Shown here: positions 28,201-36,583 of the stretch, piece by piece | Layout of the letters: each line of letters starts with the position of its first letter | Position numbering within the stretch: position 1 is the stretch's first letter | Assembly (NCBI GenBank): GCA_000972765.1 | Contig: CP011265.1 | Location: forward strand, 2,911,001 to 2,975,000 | Source: Verrucomicrobia bacterium IMCC26134 | GTDB lineage: Bacteria > Verrucomicrobiota > Verrucomicrobiia > Opitutales > Opitutaceae | Length of the DNA stretch: 64,000 nt | Reading direction: 5' to 3' | The notes under the pieces: model-generated | The model's input: the letters and a program-made list of their open reading frames with translations, nothing else | Databases searched by the model: none | What the model was told of the DNA's origin: nothing | Translations under genes and position numbers: made by a program

Positions 28201-29070
28201 CTTGCCCGGCAGGTCCACGGTATTGAGACGCCATTGATAGGTGGGGGCGGGGTTGCCGCTCACGACGGCGGTAAAGGTGGCGGTATCGCCCACCGAAACG
28301 GTCCGGTCGGCGGGCTCCGTGGTGATGACCGGCGCGGAGTTTCCGGCGACAGCGGTGAGGGTCACCTGAACGTTGTCGATGGCGAGGATATCGTTGGACG
28401 CGGTCGAGGAGGTGGCGGAGTTATTCGTTATCCAGCGAAACCAAAGCGAGGTGCCGTCGGGCACGCTGACCGCAACGCTGCCAGAGCTCAGGGCGGTCGA
28501 GGTGGTGGCCGAACCGTTCAGGGTGGTGGCGGAAAGCGTCTCGAGGGGTGTCCAGCCCGTGGCGGAATTAAGATCGGCCAGGGTAGCTCCGACCCGATAT
28601 TGCACCGTAAAGGTGAGATTTCGTGCGCTGGCGCTTTCACGCCATTGCTCGGCGGCGTAAGCGAGCGAAAACGCGGAAAGTGCGCCACCGGAGCTGTTGT
28701 TAAACCCGAGGCCGATGTAGGTTGGCGCCGTATTCAAGCGCGTCTGGTAGGCCAGCGCGCGCTCGGTGCTCGAGGCGGTGCCGAGACTGCCAATGATCAG
28801 ATCGGTCATGTTCGACGCGCCATCGAGCGCGGAGATATTCCCGCTGTAGGCCGTGCCTGCGCTATTCACCGCATGCCAGCCGGCCAAAGTCGCGCCGTCA
28901 CTCCACGCGGCAGATCCCGAACTGGGGAGTCCGTCGAAAGTCTGCCCGTAACCCGAGGCCAAAATCCCCGCATCAACCGCTACGTCGGCCGCCCGCGCAG
29001 ACTGGGCAAAATTAATTAAAAAAAGCCCGATTAAAGCGCCGAATAAGCGCTTATATAAATTCTTATTCAT
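25258..29070 (-). CDS. Secreted multidomain pectate-lyase-like protein with Ig-like repeats
   Basis: A 1270-residue exported protein. The ATG at 29070 is chosen because it opens a signal peptide (residues 1-28, ending QSARAAD). Domains in order are: an N-terminal beta region (about 29-250), four Ig-like repeats of about 85 residues (each with YQW and a final GxYxxxxxN), a right-handed beta-helix resembling polysaccharide lyase family 1 (FDELWEWD, then NVWIDHCTFTKAYDG), a fifth Ig-like repeat, and a tail with the calcium-type motif DPDGDSLPNLIEYAFGLDP ending FIRLRVSQP. The tail type is frequent in Verrucomicrobia and may serve export or anchoring. Substrate is probably pectin or a related uronan. 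It splits sufCBD from sufT on the opposite strand. Confidence 0.85.
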   Translation of the reverse strand: MNKNLYKRLFGALIGLFLINFAQSARAADVAVDAGILASGYGQTFDGLPSSGSAAWSDGATLAGWHAVNSAGTAYSGNISALDGASNMTDLIIGSLGTASSTERALAYQTRLNTAPTYIGLGFNNSSGGALSAFSLAYAAEQWRESASARNLTFTVQYRVGATLADLNSATGWTPLETLSATTLNGSATTSTALSSGSVAVSVPDGTSLWFRWITNNSATSSTASNDILAIDNVQVTLTAVAGNSAPVITTEPADRTVSVGDTATFTAVVSGNPAPTYQWRLNTVDLPGKTSASLVLSNVQASQAGGYSVVATNSVSSATSRTALLTVSTSAIAPQITSGPATQGANLGGGASLSVTATGTAPLAYQWYHDTVAMTGQTNATLTLASLTSVDAGAYTVTVTNSAGTVTSAAATLTLNYPPSITTQPAAQSAAVGGTASFGVTVTGASPINYQWLKAGQPIAGATSASLSLSTIQVSDAAVYFVVVTNSLGTATSAGALLTVTAPPRITLQPSTQSVLLDGDLTLSISATGSGTFTYQWYRDSVALIGANSATYSLAGAGFTAAGSYYATVSNTYGTSVSENAVVTVVTGLADEAFNLTGFGLGTTGGGVIAESDVAYRKCYTAYDFAKAIYDSSKTIGAVRVIEIMNDLDLGYNEVDAATRLLGNFREHATPKLHPRLIITGVSIIDTVPKGGGLTIFSANGSTLRHACLNIKGTSNVIVRNLRFDELWEWDEASKGNYDSNDWDFIDLSNGGVVSNVWIDHCTFTKAYDGIVDLKKGTQNVTFSWCRYVGDDGATNPNSFVRQQLAALEANKSSYTFYNFLRTNGFSVEDIVKIIQGHDKCHLMGATELDAQNDVLSATFHHQWFENIWDRCVPRLRGGQVHNYNIYVDDSVALTAKRLRDTRKAAMGSSAQLSLENTYSFNPFLNGSISTEGGAILVEKSVYIDCITPLRNNQTDPANPVYTGKIKSLDTIYQFHNTNGTTTTVRGDSTDAGSPMGPFQAAALIPFSWNTTDGSAPYAAPPMDDPADLRQILEVGAGAGRLSWAKSNWLKTSYPATAPTIPVQPGSRSIAPGQATTFSPVVIGSPPLTYQWYKDTVALSGKTALTLTIASATVADSGSYILVATNAAGSATSTPAVLTVVTPVPAFSTWVAAKSLSGAGAAATADPDGDSLPNLIEYAFGLDPTVANAADSSLRLSASGTGEWTVRYPQNRQMTGVTAVVETSPDLVAWTTLTGMPVVESSTTTQDQLALVFTAAAPRLFIRLRVSQP

Positions 29071-29172
29071 AAATACATTACAGCAAATAAAGAAACCCAG
29101 CTGCATCCGCATTTGCAGACGCGGTTCTGCCGGCGGGCCGCAGACCAGAGGGGTAAGGAAGGTGGGGTAATC

Positions 29173-29184
29173 GCAAACGTTTAC
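29173..29184. promoter_or_regulatory. LacI-type operator-like site upstream of the lyase gene
   Basis: GCAAACGTTTAC has a perfect AAACGTTT core around the central CG that LacI/GalR-family regulators prefer. It lies about 100 bases before the lyase start in its 289-base upstream gap. The match is short and could be chance. Confidence 0.35.
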
Positions 29185-29359
29185 TATCTTCACCTATCGA
29201 CTCACTCAAACGGGACGCTCTGCAAGCACCGATCAATTCACATTGTTGCGCACATGAAAACGATGCTACCTCACGCCGACCTGCCCCAAGCAGCGTGGTT
29301 TGCTTTGTGTTTTGTCGTGTGTTTCGTGGTCTGGCCGTTCCGACTGAGCGTTACATACC

Positions 29360-29908
29360 ATGTCCACCCAATCCAAAGACCGCATCCTTTCCCGCGACGT
29401 CGTCGTCACCCAGATACCTTCGGGTGACAAACACACCCTCTTCGCCGGCGCGAAGGTCTTTATCCATCAAGTCCTCGGCGGCACCTATACGGTGCAAGGC
29501 GACACCGGCCTCTACCGCATCGACGGCAAGGACGCCGACGCCATCGGCGAGACGGTGACTGACCACGCCGTGGCCGCCTCCACCCTCGCTGACGGAGCAC
29601 CCGATCCCGTCGCGCTTTGGGACCAGTTGCGCAAGGTTTACGACCCCGAGATCCCCGTAAACATCGTGGACCTGGGGCTCGTTTACTCGCTCGACGTCAC
29701 CAAGGCCGACTCGGGCTACAAAGTGGATGTCGCGATGACACTCACCGCCCCTGGTTGCGGCATGGGCCCTGCCATCGCCGAGGATGCGAAGGGCAAACTC
29801 CTCCTTGTTCCCGGTCTGAGTGAGGCCGACGTGCGCATCGTCTGGGAGCCCACATGGAATCAATCGATGATCAGCGAGGAAGGTAAAATGAAGCTGGGGC
29901 TGATCTGA
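29360..29908 (+). CDS. sufT: Fe-S cluster maturation protein SufT (MIP18/DUF59 family)
   Basis: A 182-residue protein of the SufT/PaaD-like group, which helps cluster delivery. An N-terminal extension (about 1-75) of the SufT type contains [20 protein letters not shown]. The DUF59 domain follows (about 84-165), with [20 protein letters not shown] and the conserved Cys in [10 protein letters not shown], and the protein ends in the family pattern [20 protein letters not shown]. It is in the same orientation as sufCBD but lies 4.2 kb downstream, beyond the lyase gene. Confidence 0.93.
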   Translation: MSTQSKDRILSRDVVVTQIPSGDKHTLFAGAKVFIHQVLGGTYTVQGDTGLYRIDGKDADAIGETVTDHAVAASTLADGAPDPVALWDQLRKVYDPEIPVNIVDLGLVYSLDVTKADSGYKVDVAMTLTAPGCGMGPAIAEDAKGKLLLVPGLSEADVRIVWEPTWNQSMISEEGKMKLGLI

Positions 29909-29944
29909 CGCTTTTGCCGTTCCAAGCCTCGCACGGTCCCCTCG

Positions 29945-32776
29945 TCAAAAGATGCGACCGGCGCTTTTCAACGTGGAGAAAACCGCCTTGCTGAAAACAT
30001 CGGACGTAAAGGGTTTTTGCAAAATGGTCTGCACCCCCGCTTCGGTAAGCGCTTCGGCTATATTGTCTCCGCCATAGCCCGTCATGATGATGATCGGCAG
30101 ATCGGGTCGAAGCGCTCGAAACCGGCGCGTCAAATCGAGTCCTCCGACGTAAGGCATCGTCAAGTCCGTCACCACCAACGTAATTCCGGCGGGATCCGCC
30201 TCAAACGCACGGATGGCTTCCCTTGGGTCGCAGTAACTTTGCACCGAGAAGCCCGTTCGCTTCAGCAGAATCTCCGCGACCTGAGCCACCGCGGACTCAT
30301 CGTCGATCACCAGCACCCTGCCTGAACCGAGCATAGCCGGGGAATCAACCGCCTTGGACGGCATACTTACGGCCGCGGACTTCCCTTTTCTGATGGGGAA
30401 AAACAGGCGGAACGTCGTGCCCTTGCCCGGTTCGCTCTCCACCGAGATCATCGCCTCGTGCGACTGCAAAATGCCATGGACGACCGCCATGCCAAGACCA
30501 GTGCCTTGCCCGTCTAGCTTGGTGGTGAAGAACGGCTCGAATAATCGCCGCACAGTCTCGTCGTCCATGCCGCAACCTGTATCACTCACAGTGAGCATAA
30601 CATATTGCCCCAGAAGAAGATGAGGATAAATCGCCTGCCGCTTTGCATCAACCGAGCCCAAGCCGACCTCGACGGACAATTTACCTCCCGTGGCCGCCAT
30701 GGCGTGCGAGGCGTTAGTGGCGAGATTCATCACCACCTGATGAATCTGCGTCTCGTCGGCGAGGATGGTCGGGAGTCCCCGGTCAAGCCGGCTGACAATC
30801 TCGATGGTGGTGGGTAAAGAGGCCCGCAAAAGCCCCAATGCCTCGCCCACTATCTTCGCTAGATCCAAAGGTTCACGATGCGAATCCTGAGGACGGCTGA
30901 AGGTCAGTATCTGACGAACCAAATCCCTGGCCCGCAAGGAGGCCTTCAGGGTATTCTCAATGTAGGGCCGCATGAGATGCCCCTCGGGGATCTCATAACT
31001 CATCAGTTCCAAATTCCCCATGAGCGCGGTGAGGATGTTATTGAAATCATGCGCGATACCACCGGCCAGCGTGCCCACGGCCTCAATTTTTTGAGCCTGG
31101 CGCAATTGCTCCTCGAGCTTGGTCTGGGCGGCGAGAGCGGAGAGTCGCTCGGTCTGGTCGCGTCCCACGCAGAGGATCGAGCTAGTCCCCGCCGCTTCCC
31201 GGCGGGGCGCCAGAGAACACTCAAGCGATACCATGCCGCCGTCCGCCTGCATGAACCGCAAAACCAGCGCCTTGGAGCTTCCGTTGGACGCCACCTCCTC
31301 GCAAGCCCGTGCGGCCGCCCTTCGATCTTGGCCGAATAGAGCATTGGCCAGACTGGTTTCGCGCCAATGACTTTCCGGCCACTTCGTAAGCCTGCTCAGG
31401 GCGGTGTTAGGTTCACGGATATTCCCGTCAGGATCGATCGTGAAGATCGCATCCGGGGCCGCCTCCACCATCTCGCGGTAATGAGCCTCGATTTCCCGCA
31501 GCGCACGCTGGGCCGCTTGCAACTCGGCACTTTCGAGCATTAAAACCACCCGGTCTGATACCGTCTTGGTGAAGTTGATCTCCTGGTCATCCCAGATGCG
31601 CGCCGTCCCGATATGCTCGTGGCAAAGCACTCCCACCAGCTTGCCGTGGCGACGCACCGGCAAATCAAGCATCGCAGTGATCCCGGCGGGCTCAAGGTAG
31701 CTGGCGCGCAAATCGGCGACGACGGGGTCTGTTGCAGTGTCGGACACGGCCAGCACGTATTCCGAGCGCACCGCCTCAAAATAGGAGGGGCAGGCGCTGA
31801 CCGGCAAAGACCCTCCATCAAAATAGGCATCCTTTTCACTGTCATAGGCGGCGATGCACCGCAATCGGGTGTCCGAATCCTCGAATACCCAAAAGCCCAC
31901 CCGCTGCACGCGGTGCACCCGGCTCAGGATCGCGAGGATGAGGCGCAATTGCAGCTCGGGGTCGCCTTGAGCCTGGACTTCCGTCTGCGCAAGCTCGACG
32001 AGACCGCAGTTGTGCAGGGCGAGTCGCAGCTCCTTCTGGTGACTCGCCTCATCCCTGGTGCCGATCGCGGCAAGCATTTCGTTAAATGCACCCGCCAGTC
32101 GCCCGAATTCATCGCGCCCCCCCACCGGCACACGCAAGGAATAGTCTTTTTTTTCCGAAACCGACTGCGCTGCATGCATCAAACTCAGGATCGGACCCGA
32201 GACCGCCCGGCTCAGCACATAGGAAAGTAAAAGCCCCAGCACGCCGAAGGCCACGATCGATGCGATCACGAAGATGCCGTAACCGTAAATGTGCTGCCGG
32301 GCGCCTGATGCTTCGATTTTTAGTCCCAGCCAACCGACAACGTCGTCTTTGCTCAGTATAGGCTCGATGACGGTGATGATCGAGTCATCGATTTTCGCCT
32401 CGGCGGCAGGATTTTCGAGCCGTGCGGCAAAACGTCCGTCGGGCTGGCGGTTGCGTGCCACGAACTGCGATCCATTCGCCAGATAAATGACGGAACCCAG
32501 CGTTTCCGCCCGCCAGTCGATGCTGGCAAGCTTCAGCGTGGTTGACGAGGCGTCTGAAAAATTGATCGAGGGCAGCAGCAACTCCGCCAGCATCTTGGCT
32601 TCGGTCCGGGCCTCCTCCACCAGCCTCGGACGGAGCACGTTATGCTCGTAAATCGATACGGATAAGCCCAGCACCGTGGCCGCGACGGACACGGCCAGTA
32701 GCACGCTTCCAAGCAATTTACGCTGAATGGGCAGATCCGAGAAACGCATCGGGTTAACCCATCCCTTTTTCATCAT
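29945..32776 (-). CDS. Membrane hybrid sensor histidine kinase with GAF, PAS and receiver domains
   Basis: A 943-residue kinase. Membrane helices lie near 20-42 and 164-188 with a periplasmic sensor between them. HAMP follows (about 189-240), then GAF (255-410), PAS (430-545), HisKA with the phospho-acceptor His576 (AGGIAHDFNN), and the ATPase domain (NLATNASHAM, DTGCGMDDE, GQGTGLGMA). A C-terminal receiver ends the protein (VIDDESAV, phospho-acceptor Asp in VTDLTMP, Lys in LQKPF). An ATG at 32749 would remove 9 residues and avoid overlap with the 98-codon gene upstream; it is equally possible. No separate output regulator is nearby, so the partner is elsewhere. Confidence 0.9.
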   Translation of the reverse strand: MMKKGWVNPMRFSDLPIQRKLLGSVLLAVSVAATVLGLSVSIYEHNVLRPRLVEEARTEAKMLAELLLPSINFSDASSTTLKLASIDWRAETLGSVIYLANGSQFVARNRQPDGRFAARLENPAAEAKIDDSIITVIEPILSKDDVVGWLGLKIEASGARQHIYGYGIFVIASIVAFGVLGLLLSYVLSRAVSGPILSLMHAAQSVSEKKDYSLRVPVGGRDEFGRLAGAFNEMLAAIGTRDEASHQKELRLALHNCGLVELAQTEVQAQGDPELQLRLILAILSRVHRVQRVGFWVFEDSDTRLRCIAAYDSEKDAYFDGGSLPVSACPSYFEAVRSEYVLAVSDTATDPVVADLRASYLEPAGITAMLDLPVRRHGKLVGVLCHEHIGTARIWDDQEINFTKTVSDRVVLMLESAELQAAQRALREIEAHYREMVEAAPDAIFTIDPDGNIREPNTALSRLTKWPESHWRETSLANALFGQDRRAAARACEEVASNGSSKALVLRFMQADGGMVSLECSLAPRREAAGTSSILCVGRDQTERLSALAAQTKLEEQLRQAQKIEAVGTLAGGIAHDFNNILTALMGNLELMSYEIPEGHLMRPYIENTLKASLRARDLVRQILTFSRPQDSHREPLDLAKIVGEALGLLRASLPTTIEIVSRLDRGLPTILADETQIHQVVMNLATNASHAMAATGGKLSVEVGLGSVDAKRQAIYPHLLLGQYVMLTVSDTGCGMDDETVRRLFEPFFTTKLDGQGTGLGMAVVHGILQSHEAMISVESEPGKGTTFRLFFPIRKGKSAAVSMPSKAVDSPAMLGSGRVLVIDDESAVAQVAEILLKRTGFSVQSYCDPREAIRAFEADPAGITLVVTDLTMPYVGGLDLTRRFRALRPDLPIIIMTGYGGDNIAEALTEAGVQTILQKPFTSDVFSKAVFSTLKSAGRIF

Positions 32777-33050
32777 ATAGGGCTCGCTGGACGTGAACCG
32801 CCACGCGCGAACTCGCCCTCCGTCCGGCCGGGTTTACTGCGGGTAAATCCACACCGAAGCGCGGCCGGACCCCGCCTTCGGTCACCCCGTTCACAAAGAC
32901 GATACAGGCACCACCCGAAACCGCCGTCGCCCCGAAGCTGGCATCACGAAAAGTCGGATTGGTCCTCGTTTCATTTTCCCCGCCTTGGACCATGCCCGCG
33001 CTCCACCCTGTCGCGATCAAAACGAGGGTGAATCTTAGAGCTTTAGTCAT
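32754..33050 (-). CDS. Small exported protein of unknown function
   Basis: A 98-residue frame with a good signal peptide (about residues 1-23: basic start, hydrophobic core FTLVLIATGW, cleavage near VQGGE). The rest contains a possible beta pair (GGACIVFVNGVTEGG) and an Arg-rich end; I recognise no family. It ends 5 bases before the alternative ATG of the hybrid kinase, so the two may be co-transcribed, and it could be a sensed-ligand partner or the remnant of a longer periplasmic protein. The weak C-terminal half makes a decayed gene possible. Confidence 0.4.
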   Translation of the reverse strand: MTKALRFTLVLIATGWSAGMVQGGENETRTNPTFRDASFGATAVSGGACIVFVNGVTEGGVRPRFGVDLPAVNPAGRRASSRVAVHVQRALYDEKGMG

Positions 33051-33206
33051 GGTGAGGGAGAACCTGATTAGAACTTCATAAAGATTCTTTATCTACTGCG
33101 ATAAAAAACAAACGTCACCCGTAATCCAGTTTTGGAGAGGCAGTTTCGTCACCACACCCCGCTGTGCGCATGGTTTTTTGAGATGGTTTCCACCCTATAC
33201 TTACCC

Positions 33207-33222
33207 TAAGTGATCGCACTTA
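33207..33222. promoter_or_regulatory. Palindrome just before the scramblase-like gene
   Basis: TAAGTG-ATCG-CACTTA is a perfect 6-bp inverted repeat with a 4-base spacer. It ends 4 bases before the ATG at 33227, so it may act as an operator or as an RNA hairpin over the ribosome-binding region. Confidence 0.4.
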
Positions 33223-33226
33223 TCCG

Positions 33227-33814
33227 ATGCTAAATCGTAAACACTACTTCATCCGCGAACACGCCGGCCTCATGAAACTCAGCGATGTCTACGACATTCT
33301 GGACCCGGACACGCAGGCCAAGATCGGCGAGGCGCGCGAGGAGATCAGCGGTCTGGTCAAGTTCCTGCGGCTGCTGATCGACAAGAACCTCATGCCGACC
33401 ACCGTGGCGGTCTATGAGGGTGCCGCCCCGGCGAACCGGAAGCTACTGTTCTCGATCCGTCGCGGCGTCGCGCTCTTCAAGCACAAGGTGGAGATCAAGG
33501 ACGCCGACGGGCTCTCCCTCGGCTACCTTCAGAGCAAGGTCTTTTCCCTCGGCATCGCCTTCCGGGTCTGCACCGCGGACGGCAGGGAAGTCGCTCTCGT
33601 CAAAGGTGATTGGAAGGGATGGAACTTCCGCTTCCTCAGCGGCGAGACCGAACTCGGAGTCATCACCAAAAAATGGGCCGGGCTGGGCAAGGAACTCTTC
33701 ACCACCGCCGACAACTACCTCATCCGCATCCACGGCGCCCCCGACCCCACCCTCAACCTCCTGCTGCTCGCCGCCGGTCTCGCGGTGGATACCGTGTTCA
33801 AGGAAAAGAAGTAA
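33227..33814 (+). CDS. Phospholipid scramblase / LURP-one-related protein
   Basis: A 195-residue protein of the tubby-like scramblase/LURP-one fold. The repeating pattern of short beta strands with paired Gly and charged turns is visible (RKHYFIREHAGLMKLSDVYD, then LLFSIRRG, KVEIKDADGLSLGYLQSKVF, LGVITKKWAGLGKELFTTAD). The C-terminus has a hydrophobic helix (LNLLLLAAGLAVDTVF), which in this fold fills the beta barrel. The bacterial members have no established function; membrane-lipid binding is a guess. It lies between two hybrid kinases that are on the other strand. Confidence 0.75.
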   Translation: MLNRKHYFIREHAGLMKLSDVYDILDPDTQAKIGEAREEISGLVKFLRLLIDKNLMPTTVAVYEGAAPANRKLLFSIRRGVALFKHKVEIKDADGLSLGYLQSKVFSLGIAFRVCTADGREVALVKGDWKGWNFRFLSGETELGVITKKWAGLGKELFTTADNYLIRIHGAPDPTLNLLLLAAGLAVDTVFKEKK

Positions 33815-33853
33815 CCGGGCGGCAACGCCCCCCCAGCCTGCCGGAAAGCCGGC

Positions 33854-36490
33854 TCAACGCCCGAGCACGGTTTTGAGCATCCGCCCCAAGTCGCCCACGC
33901 GGTAGGGTTTGGTGAGGTATCCGCAAAAGCCCATTTCGAGGAACCGGTTGATCATCTCGTCGTCATCGTAACCGCTCGTCACGATGGCGCGCACATCCGG
34001 ATCGATCGCGCGCAGACGCTTGAAACACTCCTCCCCGCCCATGCCTCCAATGACGGTGAGATCCAGCAGCACGGCGTCGTAGGGGCGTTGCACGTTGTGG
34101 TAGCGGCGGTAAAGCTGCAACGCCTCCTCCCCATTGCGGGCGGTGTCGTGGGTGTAGTCGAGGCTCGCGATCATAACCCCGGTAAGCTCGGCGATTTTGG
34201 GATCGTCATCCATCAACAGGATGCGGCCGGTGCCGAAACGCAGCGCCGGCGCACGGCGTGATTCGGCCTGCACGGGCTTGACCGCCGCGGGCAGGAAAAT
34301 GCTGAACAGCGTGCCCTTCGACGGACTGGATTCCACGCCGATGCGTCCGCCATGACGACGCACGATCGAGTCGACGGTGGCGAGTCCGAGTCCGGTGCCT
34401 GTCTTCTTCGTGGTAAAGAAGGGATCAAAGATGTGCGGCAGCACATCGGCTGGGATGCCGGCGCCATTGTCCTCGACATCGATCCGGGCGTAGAGGCCGC
34501 GGGGCAGTTCGAGAAACTCGTTTTCGTTGAGCTCGATGTTTTCCGCCCGCACCACGATGCGCCCGTCCGAAGGCACCGGCATGGACTGGATGGAGTTGAT
34601 GACGAGATTCTGGATAACCTGGAGCATCTGCCCCTTGTCCACCTCGACCGGGGTGACATCCTCCTCGGCCTCGACCTTGACGACGACGGGGCTGCCGGAA
34701 GCGGCGATACGCACCGCGTTTTGCAGGACGTCGCTCAGGTTCACCACCTGGCGTGTGGCGTTGCCGCCGCCCTTGGCGAAGGAGAGGAGCTGACGGGTGA
34801 GTTGTTTGGCCGCGAGGCAGGCCTGCTCGGCGGCGTCGAGTTGATTGAAATCGCGGTTTTCCTTCGCGGTGGAAACGCCGCCGAGGATGGTGGTGAGCAG
34901 ATTATTGAAATCGTGGGCGATGCCGCCCGCGAGCAGACCGAGAGACTCGGAACGGTTTGCCTGAATCAGCTCGTCCGGACTGAGCCGCATTTCCTCCGGA
35001 TCACGGAAAACGACCACGAAGCCGATCCGGACGCCCTCGGAATTGTGGCACTCATGGAGTTTCCAGACGATGGGGCGGACCACTCCGTGTTCCGAAGTAG
35101 GCAGGGCATGCAGGTCGCAGAGCCGGCTCGCGGCAGGCTGGTTCAGGGCCAGCTCGATGGCATCGGGGGCAGCCTGGCCGGTGCGCCGCTCCAGCAGGTT
35201 GAAAACCGAGGCCAGCGGTTGGCCGGTAGACTCGCGAACGGTGACGCCGGTGAACGTGGCGGCCTTGGCATTGAGACTGAGCACCTTCGCCCGCGCGTCA
35301 GTGATGATGATGCACTCAGCCAGGCTGTCGAAAGCGGCCTGCTGAAGCGCAGGCGGAGTGGAGCCTGGCGCGGCGGCGAGTCCGGCCAGAGGCAGCACAA
35401 ACCCGGTGACTCGCAACAGTTCGCCGCGTTTAGAAATGTCACTCTGGAAACCGATGAGAACGTTGACCGATTCCCCCTTGGCGCCGGTAAGCGCCACCAA
35501 CTGCCTGCCCTCTTGGTTGCCGGCCTGGGTAGGCTTGAAAAAAGCAGAAAGTCCGGCGGCCTGCGCAGGGGCGGGCAGCGCCGCGAGCAGCGGCGCCGGC
35601 TCGGGCAGGAAGGCCGCGTCATCGACCTTGGTGCCGAGCAGGCGATGCCAGGCAGGGGAGAACCAGTGCTGCCCTTGCGTGAAGTCGAGATCGAAGGCGC
35701 CCAAACCGCCTTGGTTGACGAGACGCTGAAAACGCTCGTCGCTGAGCAGGCTGATTTCCTCAAGCTCCTTGCGCTCGGAGACGTCGAGATGCAGGCCGCA
35801 GACCCGCTGCAACACGCCGTCGGAATTGAAGACGCGGATGCCCACGCACGAAACCCAGAGGTAATGTCCCGCGCGATGGCGCAGCCGGTATTCATCGGCG
35901 AAGGAGCGAACGCCGGGCGACTGCCTCTTCGTCACCTGGTCCGGCGCTGCGGCGGTGTCATCGGGGTGCACAAAGCAACGCCAGCTCGCGAGGGTGTCTG
36001 GGAGTTCGTGGTCCGTGTAACCGAGCATACGCTTCCAGCCGGCTGAAGTGGTGATCTCGCCGATATCCAGACGGAGATCGAAAAAACCGAGCACACTGCG
36101 ATTGGCCAGCAAGGTGAGCGCATCCAGCAGCGGATGCACCGGAGCGGGCTCAACGACGTCTTCCATCGTCGGCAGCAAAGTGGCAAACCATTGCACCGGG
36201 ACCTTGGTGGCGACATCGAGGCGCAGGTGGTAAAGTCGAGGAAGGTTTCGCGCCCGGATGGACTGGGGCCGCACACTGGCGGTGGCGCAAAGCGCCTCCC
36301 ACTGTATGGCGCGCATCACCGGATCGTCGGTCAGCAACTCGAAATGAAGGAGCGCAACGATGGATTGCCCCGCCAGAGCCTCCAATGCCTGCCCAAAAAC
36401 CGTGGCCGCGGCCGGATTAGCCATCAGGACAATACCCTCGGCATCGAGCAGCAGCACGGCGGGTGCGGAAGTGGAGGCGATGGAAGACAT
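33854..36490 (-). CDS. Multi-PAS hybrid histidine kinase
   Basis: An 878-residue kinase with no membrane segment, so probably cytosolic. Four PAS-like domains come first (about 5-110, 120-240, 250-355 and 380-500). HisKA follows with the phospho-acceptor His526 (AGGIAHDFNN), then the ATPase domain (NLVINSIQSM, VEDNGAGIP, GTGLGLATV) and a C-terminal receiver (LLMDDDPKI, phospho-acceptor Asp in VLLDLTVIGG, Lys in LTKPYRVG). The C-terminal receiver has no linked DNA-binding output. It resembles the other hybrid kinase in the window in its kinase core but has a different sensor half. Confidence 0.9.
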   Translation of the reverse strand: MSSIASTSAPAVLLLDAEGIVLMANPAAATVFGQALEALAGQSIVALLHFELLTDDPVMRAIQWEALCATASVRPQSIRARNLPRLYHLRLDVATKVPVQWFATLLPTMEDVVEPAPVHPLLDALTLLANRSVLGFFDLRLDIGEITTSAGWKRMLGYTDHELPDTLASWRCFVHPDDTAAAPDQVTKRQSPGVRSFADEYRLRHRAGHYLWVSCVGIRVFNSDGVLQRVCGLHLDVSERKELEEISLLSDERFQRLVNQGGLGAFDLDFTQGQHWFSPAWHRLLGTKVDDAAFLPEPAPLLAALPAPAQAAGLSAFFKPTQAGNQEGRQLVALTGAKGESVNVLIGFQSDISKRGELLRVTGFVLPLAGLAAAPGSTPPALQQAAFDSLAECIIITDARAKVLSLNAKAATFTGVTVRESTGQPLASVFNLLERRTGQAAPDAIELALNQPAASRLCDLHALPTSEHGVVRPIVWKLHECHNSEGVRIGFVVVFRDPEEMRLSPDELIQANRSESLGLLAGGIAHDFNNLLTTILGGVSTAKENRDFNQLDAAEQACLAAKQLTRQLLSFAKGGGNATRQVVNLSDVLQNAVRIAASGSPVVVKVEAEEDVTPVEVDKGQMLQVIQNLVINSIQSMPVPSDGRIVVRAENIELNENEFLELPRGLYARIDVEDNGAGIPADVLPHIFDPFFTTKKTGTGLGLATVDSIVRRHGGRIGVESSPSKGTLFSIFLPAAVKPVQAESRRAPALRFGTGRILLMDDDPKIAELTGVMIASLDYTHDTARNGEEALQLYRRYHNVQRPYDAVLLDLTVIGGMGGEECFKRLRAIDPDVRAIVTSGYDDDEMINRFLEMGFCGYLTKPYRVGDLGRMLKTVLGR

Positions 36491-36583
36491 TGAACTTGAA
36501 CCTACGAGGCCCGGCAGGCGGCCACGTGAGGAGCATCAGGCACAGAATCCGGAAGGTCGAGCCGGATGAAGGTCAAAAATATG

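Noticed and set aside
34352-36046. 564-codon plus-strand frame opposite the PAS kinase
   Set aside because: Antisense shadow; the minus strand has intact kinase and receiver motifs.
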